DNA of 64,000 nt from Roseovarius pelagicus (GTDB lineage: Bacteria > Pseudomonadota > Alphaproteobacteria > Rhodobacterales > Rhodobacteraceae). The notes beneath the pieces are model-generated. The model was not told the origin of the DNA. It did no database searches and saw only the letters and a program-made list of their open reading frames with translations. Positions 9,407-17,208 of the stretch are shown here, piece by piece. The DNA lies in NCBI RefSeq assembly GCF_025639885.1, contig NZ_CP106738.1, positions 2,604,001 to 2,668,000 of the forward strand, given 5' to 3'. The position numbers were made by a program, and so were the translations under genes. The first letter of the stretch is position 1. Each line of letters opens with the position of its first letter.

Positions 9407-10465
9407 CTACCTGCCTTGGCCGATATGTGTGATCTGCTGGCAAAGCTGCGCGGCAGCGGACAGGCTGCGCGCCGTGGTGCGGGCCATATCGGGCAAGATC
9501 ATCCATTCCAGCGCCCATGCCGCACCAGAGCGTTCGTGTTCATGGACCAAAGCGTGATGCATTCCGGCGACCTGCGTCGCGTTATAGCGCGCAAGGGTGA
9601 CGAGAAGTTCGGCCAGAATCGGATTTTGCTTGTGCGGCATGGCAGAGGATCCGCCGCCACCTGAGAGCGCGATTTCGTCGATGCCCTGTGTCGCCATCAG
9701 GCTGATATCCTGCCCCATTTTGCCCAATGTGCCGGTAATCAGGGATAGCAGATTTGCGTATTCCACGATCCCGTCGCGCATCGCGTGCCATGCCTTGCCC
9801 GGATTGGTCAGACCAAGTCGCGCGGCCATGTCGGCGGCCATTGCGTCAGCGTTCGGCGTGAGGGCGGCGCGGTCACCCACCGCACCGCCCAGTTGCAGAC
9901 ACTCGACGCGCGGGCGCAATTGATCCAGCCGCGTATGGTGCAGGTCCAGCGGTTGCGCCCATGTGCTCAGACGATCCGCCACAGTGATCGGCAACGCGGC
10001 CTGCATCCGGGTGCGACCCATGATCTGGTTATCGCCAAATCGCTGAGACAGGTCTGCCAGTGCTCCTGACAGTTGGTTTAGCCGCTCGGATAGTATGGGG
10101 TTAAATTCTCGTATCGACAGGGCCAGCGCGGTGTCCATCACATCCTGCGACGTGGAGCCGGTATGCACCGCCTTGGCGTTCTCGCCCGCTGCCTGCCGCA
10201 GTTGCGCCACGAGGGCCGGAACAGGCAGGCCATCGCGCGCGGTGCCGTGATGCAGATCGGTCATATCGGTGTCGAACTGTTCAATCATCGAGGCGGTTGT
10301 CTGGGCGACACCAGAAGAGATCGTTCCGACGGCCCCCAAAGCGCGGGTGAATGCGGCCTCGAACATCAGCATATGCGACAACTGGCGTTCGGGGGCCCAG
10401 ATCGCTGCGGCCTCGGCATCGTCAAACAGGCCGCCCAGCCACGGGTGATTGAAAACGCCGCTCAT
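9407..10465 (-). CDS. pcaB: 3-carboxy-cis,cis-muconate cycloisomerase
   Basis: 352 aa, fumarase/aspartase superfamily. PcaB converts beta-carboxymuconate to gamma-carboxymuconolactone in the protocatechuate branch of the beta-ketoadipate pathway. Family marks are HTGSTSQDVMDTAL, RTRMQAALPITVADRL and the signature GGGGSSAMPHKQNPI. It is shorter than the roughly 400-450 aa gammaproteobacterial enzymes because the C-terminal helical region is trimmed. The frame is open far upstream, but homology begins at MSGVFNHPWL and the ATG at 10465 overlaps the preceding gene's stop by ATGA. It is last in the pca operon. Confidence 0.92.
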   Translation of the reverse strand: MSGVFNHPWLGGLFDDAEAAAIWAPERQLSHMLMFEAAFTRALGAVGTISSGVAQTTASMIEQFDTDMTDLHHGTARDGLPVPALVAQLRQAAGENAKAVHTGSTSQDVMDTALALSIREFNPILSERLNQLSGALADLSQRFGDNQIMGRTRMQAALPITVADRLSTWAQPLDLHHTRLDQLRPRVECLQLGGAVGDRAALTPNADAMAADMAARLGLTNPGKAWHAMRDGIVEYANLLSLITGTLGKMGQDISLMATQGIDEIALSGGGGSSAMPHKQNPILAELLVTLARYNATQVAGMHHALVHEHERSGAAWALEWMILPDMARTTARSLSAAAQLCQQITHIGQGR

Positions 10466-10884
10466 GCCGGGTGTGCTGCGACCTGCCGCAATCCCAGAAT
10501 GTCCCGCGCCTGTTGCCATGTGGCGACGGGGCGTTCGTATTTGTCGCACCGATCGCCCGCCCGCTGCACGAGGGCCACATTCGCGGGGGCAAGCCGCACG
10601 TTGTCTTCCAGCCCCGCGCCGGAACGCAGGCCGGTGGACATTTGCACGATCATGCCGGGGCAATGTGCCTCAATCCCCGCCTTCAGCCGGGCGCAGCGTT
10701 CCGGATCAGACGTGGGTTTGCCATCCGCATCGCGGACATGGCAATGGGCGATGGACGCCCCAGCCTCGAACGCCTCTTGGGTACTTTCTATCTGTTCGGC
10801 GATGGTGATCGGCACTGCCGGGTTGCTGGCCTTGGCCACGACCGACCCGGTGATTGCAACGCAGATGATACATGGGTTTGGCAT
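10462..10884 (-). pseudogene. BKACE-family (DUF849) beta-keto acid cleavage enzyme with a large in-frame internal deletion
   Basis: Only 140 aa, where the family is about 300. Residues 1-75 match the N-terminal part: PCIICVAITGSV, then GASIAHCHVRD with the two zinc histidines, then GMIVQMSTG. At SGAG the protein jumps directly to the C-terminal part (GLEDNVRL, APANVALVQRA, YERPVATWQQARDILGL). Roughly 160 residues, most of the TIM barrel, are missing without loss of frame, and the arginine normally four residues before the catalytic Glu of GLEDN is gone. It is still coupled to pcaB by ATGA. An active enzyme is very unlikely; a recent deletion or an assembly collapse are the alternatives. Confidence 0.8.
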
Positions 10885-10895
10885 GGGGGAGGTCC

Positions 10896-11495
10896 TCAGA
10901 TGTCGAAAAATACGGTTTCGTCCTCACCTTGCAGGCAGATGTCGAAGTGATAGCTGTCGCCATCCGCCCGCGCGATCAATGTCTGTCGGCGATGGGTCTG
11001 CTCGATCAGGTTCAGGACCGGGTCCGCCGCGTTGGCGGTCTCTTGATCGGCAAAATACATCCGTGTGTTCAGCCCGGTGTTGATGCCGCGCGCCACCAGC
11101 CACAGGTTCAGGTGCGGGGCCATCATCCGACCGTTGCGGCCCATGACCTGTCCCGGTTTCACGGTTTTGATCGTAAACATGCCGCTGTCAAAATCGGGAA
11201 TCACCCGTCCCCAACCGCGAAACCCGTCCGCAACGGTGCCTTGTCCGGGGTAGATGCCATCGGCATCGGCCTGCCAGACTTCGATCAGCACGTCCGTGAC
11301 GGGTGCGCCGGTGCCATCGGTCACGGTGCCGGTCACGGTGATGCGGGTGCCCGGTGCGTTCGGGCCTGCGATGTCGCGACCCAACTCGGTGCGGTAGATG
11401 TCAAAGCCCGCATCGCCGGGGGCCAACCCGATATGGACGAATGGCCCGGCGGTCTGTGACGCGGATTCCTTGAGATAGCTCAGCGATTGCACCAT
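10896..11495 (-). CDS. pcaG: Protocatechuate 3,4-dioxygenase, alpha subunit
   Basis: 199 aa, intradiol ring-cleavage dioxygenase alpha chain. It forms the non-metal half of the (alpha-beta)n enzyme that opens protocatechuate to beta-carboxymuconate. The intradiol fold is visible in TQTAGPFVHIGLAP-like and TDVLIEVWQADADGIYPGQ segments and in APHLNLWLVARGINTGLNTRMYF; as expected for alpha, the iron-ligand HxH of the beta chain is replaced. It lies two bases after pcaH, so they are translated together in equal amounts. Confidence 0.94.
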   Translation of the reverse strand: MVQSLSYLKESASQTAGPFVHIGLAPGDAGFDIYRTELGRDIAGPNAPGTRITVTGTVTDGTGAPVTDVLIEVWQADADGIYPGQGTVADGFRGWGRVIPDFDSGMFTIKTVKPGQVMGRNGRMMAPHLNLWLVARGINTGLNTRMYFADQETANAADPVLNLIEQTHRRQTLIARADGDSYHFDICLQGEDETVFFDI

Positions 11496-11497
11496 GA

Positions 11498-12220
11498 TCA
11501 GTTCCCCTCGGGGCGGGTTTCGAAATACGTGGACCGGTGTCCGCGCAGAACGATGTCGAATTTATACGCAATACTGTCGAGCGGAATCGTCGCATTCAAG
11601 TCCAGCGCCGCGACCAGCTGATCAATCGCGCGCTGGTCGGGGATGGTTCGCACGATCGGGCATTGGGCAATCAGCGGATCGCCTTCGAAATACATCTGCG
11701 TGATCAGGCGCTGGGCAAAGGCGGTGCCAAAGACCGAGATATGGATATGCGCTGGCCGCCAGTTATTGACCCAGTTGCGCCACGGGTAGGCGCCCGGTTT
11801 GACCGTGCGAAAGGTGTAATAGCCGTTCTCATTGGTCAGGGTCCGCCCGCAGCCGCCAAAATTAGGGTCGATGGCGGCGAGGTACATGTCTTTCTTGTGC
11901 CGATACCGCCCACCTGCATTGGCCTGCCATATCTCGACCAGCGTATTGGGAACCGGGCGCGCGTTTTCGTCCAGAATGCGGCCATGCACGATGATCCGCT
12001 CACCAATAGGATCGCCGGATTTTGCGTAGTTGCGCAGCAGGTCGTTGTCGATTTCATCAATGTCACCATGCCCAAAGGTGGGGCCAGTCAGCTCGCTCGC
12101 CGTGCTTTCCAACGACAAAAGTGCAAGGCGTGGGGCGCGTGCCACGCTGGTTTTGTAATCCGGGGCCAGTGCGGGAGGATGCCATTCGCGGTCGCGCTGA
12201 TACAGATCTTTGGTTGTCAT
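11498..12220 (-). CDS. pcaH: Protocatechuate 3,4-dioxygenase, beta subunit
   Basis: 240 aa, the iron-carrying catalytic subunit. An N-terminal PcaH-specific extension ([16 protein letters not shown]) precedes the intradiol core with [25 protein letters not shown], and the Fe(III) ligands: a tyrosine in [11 protein letters not shown], a tyrosine in [10 protein letters not shown], and both histidines of [11 protein letters not shown]. Product is beta-carboxy-cis,cis-muconate, the substrate of PcaB. The start overlaps pcaC by four bases (ATGA, 12217-12220). Confidence 0.95.
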   Translation of the reverse strand: MTTKDLYQRDREWHPPALAPDYKTSVARAPRLALLSLESTASELTGPTFGHGDIDEIDNDLLRNYAKSGDPIGERIIVHGRILDENARPVPNTLVEIWQANAGGRYRHKKDMYLAAIDPNFGGCGRTLTNENGYYTFRTVKPGAYPWRNWVNNWRPAHIHISVFGTAFAQRLITQMYFEGDPLIAQCPIVRTIPDQRAIDQLVAALDLNATIPLDSIAYKFDIVLRGHRSTYFETRPEGN

Positions 12221-12600
12221 GTCTGCTCCTCCTCCATTTCCGCGTAGGTCTGCTTGGCCAGCTTGATTGCGTGGTTGGCTGCGGGCACGCCTGCGTAGAT
12301 CGCAACGTGCTGGAACACTTCGATCACGTCCTGTTTACTGGCGCCGGTATTGGCGGTGGCACGGATGTGCATCGGAATTTCTGCAAAATTGCCGGTTGCG
12401 GCCAGCAGGGCGAGCGTCAGCATTGAGCGTTCGCGCCATGATATGGCGTCTGACGCCCAGACCGTGCCCCACGCGCCTTCGGTGATGAGGGACTGAAACG
12501 CGGTGTCAAACTCGGTTTTATCCGCTTCAGCGCGATCCACATGGGCATCGCCCAATACGGCGCGGCGCACGGACATGCCGGTGTCGAATGTGTCGGTCAT
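12217..12600 (-). CDS. pcaC: 4-carboxymuconolactone decarboxylase
   Basis: 127 aa, the standalone PcaC size. It decarboxylates gamma-carboxymuconolactone to beta-ketoadipate enol-lactone. The AhpD/CMD fold marks are [27 protein letters not shown], the [25 protein letters not shown] block and the C-terminal [15 protein letters not shown]. It is the first gene of the pcaC-H-G-(BKACE)-B operon. pcaD and the PcaQ regulator are not in the window. Directly upstream, three tandem copies of a Shine-Dalgarno-like 10-mer precede the ATG. Confidence 0.94.
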   Translation of the reverse strand: MTDTFDTGMSVRRAVLGDAHVDRAEADKTEFDTAFQSLITEGAWGTVWASDAISWRERSMLTLALLAATGNFAEIPMHIRATANTGASKQDVIEVFQHVAIYAGVPAANHAIKLAKQTYAEMEEEQT

Positions 12601-12606
12601 GATCTA

Positions 12607-12636
12607 GATCCCCCTTGATCCCCCTTGATCCCCCTT
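12607..12636 (-). repeat. Three exact tandem 10-mers carrying ribosome-binding-site-like sequence before pcaC
   Basis: On the plus strand GATCCCCCTT is repeated three times without error. On the coding strand this reads AAGGGGGATC x3 ending six bases before the pcaC ATG, so the start is preceded by three potential Shine-Dalgarno sequences. Copy number could vary by slippage. Confidence 0.8.
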
Positions 12637-12662
12637 GGACCACATCAGACGTTGCCGCGTCA

Positions 12663-12692
12663 GATTGCAACCCGGAGAAACCCGGTGCAATC
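12663..12692. promoter_or_regulatory. Inverted repeat upstream of the pca operon
   Basis: GATTGCA (12663-12669) and TGCAATC (12686-12692) are perfect inverted 7-mers 16 bases apart, 63 bases before pcaC. A LysR- or IclR-type regulator site is plausible by position; the regulator is not in the window. Confidence 0.4.
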
Positions 12693-12860
12693 GTTGCGCG
12701 GTACCCTGTGTCGTTACCCTGTCGCAGGCCGATTTCATAGAACATGCCGCCAGCATACCCGAACCCGGGTGTGATGTGGCGTCCTGCAATGGTGTCCAGC
12801 AACAGCCACCAAGCGCCCATATTCAGTCGATCGGTTGCTCGGTATTCGTGTCGTATGGAA

Positions 12861-12908
12861 AAGTGGTGAGCCCGTCCGGGTTCGAACCGGAGACCTACTG
12901 ATTAAAAG
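12861..12908. other. attL: displaced 3' part of tRNA-Lys
   Basis: 48 bases identical to 20845-20892. They contain the T arm, variable loop and acceptor 3' end with CCA of tRNA-Lys(TTT) on the minus strand, but the 5' half of the tRNA is missing here. This is the left attachment site of the integrative element. Confidence 0.9.
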
Positions 12909-13040
12909 CGGCCAAAAATGGATTTCGCCAGTTTTCGCCGCGCTGCGCTAAACTATCATAAATAACTGATAAAGAATGTTTATTCTTGACGTCACCTGCG
13001 CTCAAGTCGCATCAACTAACCCACGAAACGCTGCACAAGT

Positions 13041-13062
13041 CTTCCGATAGGCTTCCGGATTT
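13041..13062. repeat. Left copy of a 22-bp terminal direct repeat (likely integrase arm site)
   Basis: Matches 20767-20788 at 21 of 22 positions. Each copy itself holds two CTTCCG units 11 bases apart. It lies inside the element 132 bases from attL. Paired short direct repeats just inside both ends suit arm-type binding sites of the integrase or Xis. Confidence 0.55.
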
Positions 13063-13073
13063 GGTGGGAAACG

Positions 13074-14231
13074 ATGGTGAAACTGACGGCGCGACACGTT
13101 GAGAATGTAGCACCTGAACGCAAGGAACGCATCCTTTGGGATGATGATCTGAGCGGTTTTGGCCTGCGCAGTTATCCGAGCGGTCGTAAGGTTTATATTG
13201 TCCAGTACAAGCTACACGGGCGCACCCGGCGCAAGACGTTGGGAAAGCATGGTGTCGTGACAGCAGATGAGGCCCGCAGAGGGGCCAAGCTGGTGCAAGC
13301 CGACGTCGCACGTGGCGCGGACCCGTCAGCAGAGCGCAAAGCCCGTCTGCGCAGTCCCACAATCAAGGCGTTGGGGGAACGGTTCCTGAAAGAACACGTT
13401 GCGCTGCATTGCAAGCCAACGACCCTATACGACTACCGCAACCTCTTGCGAGGCGTGGTGAACCCTGTTTTGGGTGGCATCAAGGTCTCCGAAATTACCT
13501 TTGCCGACATACAAACCTTTCACCTCAAACGGCGCGACACGCCCTATCAGGCCAATCGTGGCGTCATGGTTCTGTCCAAAATGCTTAACCTCGCAGAGGA
13601 TTGGGGATTGCGTGCGATGAACACCAACCCGACCCGCAGGCTCAAACGCTATCCTGAAGTTGAGAAGAAACGTTATCTGGACGATAGCGAACAAGAGCGG
13701 TTGGGTAGCGTTTTGGCCAATATGTTGGCGAGCGGCGAAATCACCCGCTACGTCTTTGCAGCGTTCTATCTGTTATTGTTGACGGGTTGCAGGCTTGGAG
13801 AAATCCAGAAACTGAAATGGGATTACGTTACACGTACCCATCTTGAGCTGCCAGACAGCAAGACGGGACGCAGGCGCATTCCACTTCCGCGGGAGGGGCG
13901 TGCCCTAATCGACACGTTAGAGCGCCGTGAGGGCAATCCTTACGTTATATTGGGCGGTCATGGGACGGGCCATTACAACGACCTGCAAAAGCCGTGGCGC
14001 AAGATCAGGGCACGTGCTGGTTTAGAGGACGTTCGCCTGCACGACCTACGGCACACCTACGCATCAGTCGCGGTTATGAACGGGATTGACCCGTTCACGC
14101 TGAAAGAAATCCTTGGCCACAAGAACCTGTCTACAACGTTGCGGTATGTGCATTTGTCAGATGATGCAGTGCAAAAGGCGGCGGGCCAGATCGCTAACCG
14201 GCTTGCGGCGACCTTGGGAAGTGTGGCGTAA
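13074..14231 (+). CDS. int: Tyrosine-type site-specific integrase (DUF4102-containing)
   Basis: 385 aa. The N-terminal DUF4102/arm-binding domain (LTARHVENVAPERKERILW, SGFGLRSYPSGRKVYIVQYK, TRRKTLGKHG) is followed by a core-binding helix bundle (about 95-195) and a catalytic domain with GCRLGEIQKLKW (first Arg), HDLRHTYASVAV (HxxR) and GHKNLSTTLRYVH (His and nucleophilic Tyr). All catalytic positions are intact. It integrates at the tRNA-Lys 3' end. It follows attL by 165 bases and faces into the element. Confidence 0.93.
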   Translation: MVKLTARHVENVAPERKERILWDDDLSGFGLRSYPSGRKVYIVQYKLHGRTRRKTLGKHGVVTADEARRGAKLVQADVARGADPSAERKARLRSPTIKALGERFLKEHVALHCKPTTLYDYRNLLRGVVNPVLGGIKVSEITFADIQTFHLKRRDTPYQANRGVMVLSKMLNLAEDWGLRAMNTNPTRRLKRYPEVEKKRYLDDSEQERLGSVLANMLASGEITRYVFAAFYLLLLTGCRLGEIQKLKWDYVTRTHLELPDSKTGRRRIPLPREGRALIDTLERREGNPYVILGGHGTGHYNDLQKPWRKIRARAGLEDVRLHDLRHTYASVAVMNGIDPFTLKEILGHKNLSTTLRYVHLSDDAVQKAAGQIANRLAATLGSVA

Positions 14232-14324
14232 CTCTTCTAACCAACGCTATTGTTCTCCATACAACTTATACGACAAAAGAAATCGTGGTTCGGAAAATCA
14301 CTGCATTGGGCATGTAGAGGGAAG

Positions 14325-15053
14325 ATGGTGGTAAACAATGATCGTTATAAGTTTGACTGTATCGACCGTAGTGAGGTGAGTGCCCGCCTTTCGGGCGAAG
14401 TTGTTTCCAAACTGCATGATCGCTTTTCATTTTCGACTGATTTAGGTGATTTCAGAGAGCGCCTTGTGCATATACTATCTCGGTTCGAGCGACGGCGATC
14501 CATTGCGCACCAACCACTCAAGAAAGTGCGACGAAAACTGTTTATGAATGTTGAGAAAGCAACGTCGCAACTGCTCGAAACTCCTGAAGACTTAAGTGCA
14601 TACTTACTTGAAAATCTTGTTTATCAAATGAAGTATGATGCTCTTGACGATTGGCTTAAATCCACGAGTTCCATATTCGATACGGACCCTCCGCCCAGCC
14701 CGACCCTTGACGAAACAGAACGATTTTTGAAATTGTTACATCGGGCCAGCAAGCAAATGTTGGTTGATTTGGATTTCAAACCAGAAAGCAATCCAGAAGA
14801 AGAGGTGGAGACCAACCAAGCTTACTCTAGAGCGCCGCTCGACGATCTTATCACTGACGTTCAAGGAACTTTGCAGCACCACAATTCAGGTAAGAATAGT
14901 GCAACTTGTTACTACAATGCGATTAAAGGCGAATATTGTGGCGCGCTCTATGAATTTACAAAACTACTCTTGGATTCCTATGCCCCCGACAGCTACTTTA
15001 GTAACGCTGCACTGGGGAAGCGCATCACGCGCGTTTTGAAAAAGGACACATGA
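14325..15053 (+). CDS. Unknown AT-rich helical protein of the integrative element
   Basis: 242 aa from the ATG at 14325 (GAGGGAAG just upstream; the open frame begins at 14250). No recognised domain. It appears mostly helical, with basic N-terminal stretches (FERRRSIAHQPLKKVRRKLF), an acidic linker near 165 (ESNPEEEVETNQ) and a C-terminal YYNAIKGEYCGALYEFTKLLL segment. Codon use and base composition are much more AT-rich than the integrase before it and the host genes, indicating a separate origin. It sits between int and the alpA-like gene, the usual cargo or control slot of small elements. It could be an accessory defence or regulatory protein; nothing in the sequence decides it. Confidence 0.65.
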   Translation: MVVNNDRYKFDCIDRSEVSARLSGEVVSKLHDRFSFSTDLGDFRERLVHILSRFERRRSIAHQPLKKVRRKLFMNVEKATSQLLETPEDLSAYLLENLVYQMKYDALDDWLKSTSSIFDTDPPPSPTLDETERFLKLLHRASKQMLVDLDFKPESNPEEEVETNQAYSRAPLDDLITDVQGTLQHHNSGKNSATCYYNAIKGEYCGALYEFTKLLLDSYAPDSYFSNAALGKRITRVLKKDT

Positions 15054-15135
15054 GCTTGAGCTTATTCTCAGCTGTCCTTTGATTACGGATCCATTACGCT
15101 GCAGTTTCCTTAGACAACAACTAAGGAGACCTTTG

Positions 15136-15360
15136 ATGCATTCCCCGACAACAATACCTGCCCAAAATGATCAACTCATTGACGAGCGCGAAGCGGCGTC
15201 GATCCTTTGTTACTCGGTGCGCGCGCTACAGAATTGGCGGCACCGTGGCGGCGGGCCAGACTTTGTAAAAGTCTCGTCCCGGTCGATCCGCTATCGCCGC
15301 GCCGATCTGGAAAAATGGATCGCGAGCCGCACGGTTTCCAATACCACGCAACATATCTGA
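15136..15360 (+). CDS. AlpA/MerR-like helix-turn-helix protein (probable excisionase or regulator)
   Basis: 74 aa, a single winged-helix unit: DEREAASILCYSVRALQNWRHRGGGPDFVKV followed by SIRYRRADLEKWIASR, the classic AlpA/Xis layout (recognition helix, then wing and YR-DLE-W tail). Such proteins act as recombination directionality factors and as regulators of satellite prophages and small integrative elements. The ATG at 15136 has AAGGAG upstream at good spacing, so the longer frame from 15079 is rejected. It lies upstream of the Rep gene. Confidence 0.85.
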   Translation: MHSPTTIPAQNDQLIDEREAASILCYSVRALQNWRHRGGGPDFVKVSSRSIRYRRADLEKWIASRTVSNTTQHI

Positions 15361-15499
15361 CATTCAGTTTTGCCTTTGGCGGGTTGGTAGCGCGCTAAAG
15401 GATTTTGGGGCCGGATGGCTTTCAAACAGGGCGCGCGTTCAAACGGCAGCGTGCGCCCTTTCTTTGTCTACCGCTCACCCGACATGAAAGGAAATTCAT

Positions 15500-15721
15500 A
15501 TGACGAAAGCACCCAGCCACAAGGTCAGGCTTGGCCTGATAACGGCAACAATCTGGGACAATAGCGGCTTCTACAGCGTTGATCTTTCGCGGTCTTACAA
15601 GGACAGCAGCGGCGATTGGCAGAACTCGACCAGCTTCACCCACAACGATCTCTTGAACGTCGCCAAATGTGCCGAGCGCGCGGAAATCTGGATTGCGAGG
15701 CAAGCCAATGCAAACAAGTAA
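15500..15721 (+). CDS. Small protein of the Rep module, unknown function
   Basis: 73 aa with an AAGGAAATTCAT leader before the ATG. The sequence (VRLGLITATIWDNSGFYSVDLSRSY, then SSGDWQNSTSFTHNDLLNVAKCAERAEIW) is a compact beta-sheet followed by one helix, as in single-strand-binding-like or Rep-accessory proteins, but no function is proven. Its 3' end overlaps the Rep gene start by 14 bases, so it is co-translated with Rep and probably works with it. Confidence 0.75.
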   Translation: MTKAPSHKVRLGLITATIWDNSGFYSVDLSRSYKDSSGDWQNSTSFTHNDLLNVAKCAERAEIWIARQANANK

Positions 15722-17102
15722 CTCAGGATCACCCCAAGCCATACGGCCCCAAAACCAAAGCTACCCCGCCGGAGGCACCAACGAGATCAAGCCAAAACAA
15801 AAGACCCGCAACGGTAGCAGGCAGACTGGGGTGATTGAAGCACCCCAGTCTGGAAATACCGATCCGCATGGCATGACGGTTTTGCATCGTGGCTTTGACA
15901 CGCTGGCGCTCGCAGTCAGGGCCAACATTTCAGCCGAGTTGTTTGAATATCTGCAAGCTGAGAAAGATCGCGCCGACGAGGAACGCCGCGAGGTGCTGAT
16001 TGACTACAACGGCGTCAAACTCCACCTCAAAGCCTATGGCGGGCACGGCTACCACTTTATAGCCAGTGGCGGACCGGACGGTGCGACGTGGTTTTTCAAG
16101 AAACCCAACGCCAAGGATGATTGGGGTATCCGCCTGTCGTTTGGCTCATCCTTCATGGCTCTCAACGGTTTGGGACGCGCCAAGACACATGTCGAGGATA
16201 CCTTGCAGCGGCTAGGCGTTCGCTTTGGCCCCGATGACGTCAGTATATCGCGCGCGGATTTCTGCGTTGATATTCACGCGCCGGGCTTTGTGCTGAACCC
16301 GGAACAGTTTGTCATGCATAGCGCGGCAGATCGGCGGGATCATCTGGTGGAAACTGAAAAATCCGTTAACGGAAAATCAGGCCGGGTCACATCGGTTACA
16401 ATAGGAGGCAGCCGTAACCGGCAGGTCATTGCCTATGACAAACGGGCCGAGGTGATCGCCCATTCCAAAACCTATTGGTGGGATATCTGGAACCATACGT
16501 TACGCAACATGGACGCAGGTCAGCCCCGTAACGTTACCTTACATAGGGCCGATACCCCGCCCGCGTCGCTATCACCTGATCCCGCGCACGCCGATGCCAA
16601 CCGGGTCTGGCGGGTAGAGTTTCGGGCGGGCAAGGATTTGCTCAAAGACACATGGGGCATCCGCACATGGCAGCAGTTCTTTGATCGCTTCGGTGATCTT
16701 TGCCGCCAATCGGGCGAGGTGGTCCGTTATACTCAACCTGATCCGGCTGACAGCAACCGCGCCCGCTGGCCTAATCATCCGCTCTGGGAAATCGTCTGCG
16801 CGGAAATGAACGATGATCTGGTGGAAATGCGCAGCGGGGCCGATCCCCACCCGATGAAAGAGGTCCACCGCGAAGAACATATCAGCCTGATCTTTCGCAA
16901 TGTGCTCGGGTGTAGCATCACATTGGCGGCGCTGCATGGTCGACAGCAGGACGAGCTGCCCGGCATGTTCACCGATCTTGCCGCTCAGATGCAGGCCAGG
17001 GTTAAGGCCGATCCGGGCAAAACAGCAAAGCAGCTGCACGCGGCAAAGGAACGCTATGTGTTCATCCAAAAAATGGACGGTGCATCCCGTAACGTTACGT
17101 AG
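15708..17102 (+). CDS. Replication-initiation-like protein (Rep_trans / filamentous-phage type)
   Basis: 464 aa from the ATG at 15708 (GAGG eight bases upstream). The first 70 residues are polar and disordered; the folded part begins at MTVLHRGFDTLALAV. Features resembling rolling-circle initiators of the Rep_trans group are SRADFCVDIHAPGF, a YDKRAEV motif (tyrosine with nearby acids), and WRVEFRAGKDLLKDTWGIRTW near 310. This suggests that the element replicates autonomously after excision. Assignment is by motif resemblance only. The 3' end and the gap after it carry perfect palindromes that could be origin or binding sites. Confidence 0.68.
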   Translation: MQTSNSGSPQAIRPQNQSYPAGGTNEIKPKQKTRNGSRQTGVIEAPQSGNTDPHGMTVLHRGFDTLALAVRANISAELFEYLQAEKDRADEERREVLIDYNGVKLHLKAYGGHGYHFIASGGPDGATWFFKKPNAKDDWGIRLSFGSSFMALNGLGRAKTHVEDTLQRLGVRFGPDDVSISRADFCVDIHAPGFVLNPEQFVMHSAADRRDHLVETEKSVNGKSGRVTSVTIGGSRNRQVIAYDKRAEVIAHSKTYWWDIWNHTLRNMDAGQPRNVTLHRADTPPASLSPDPAHADANRVWRVEFRAGKDLLKDTWGIRTWQQFFDRFGDLCRQSGEVVRYTQPDPADSNRARWPNHPLWEIVCAEMNDDLVEMRSGADPHPMKEVHREEHISLIFRNVLGCSITLAALHGRQQDELPGMFTDLAAQMQARVKADPGKTAKQLHAAKERYVFIQKMDGASRNVT

Positions 17103-17188
17103 GGATCATCCGGCACCGGCAATTCCTATACGTTACGTAACGTAGGGAGCGGCCCGCCCCTCGTGAGTCCCTTACGTTAGCTAACGTA
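17086..17188. repeat. Palindromic repeats at the 3' end of rep (candidate origin/iterons or bidirectional terminator)
   Basis: TACGTTACGTAACGTA (17129-17144) and TACGTTAGCTAACGTA (17173-17188) are perfect 16-bp palindromes, each followed by GGG. A related GTAACGTTACGTAGGG ends at 17104 and overlaps the rep stop. Looser relatives (CGTAACGTTACCTTACATAGGG-like) lie inside rep at 16523-16547. They separate the convergent rep and R-M genes. Confidence 0.75.
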
Positions 17189-17208
17189 GGGGGCTTTCGC
17201 GTGTCGGG

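Noticed and set aside
11537..12247. 236-aa plus-strand frame
   Set aside because: Antisense to pcaH; no coding features.
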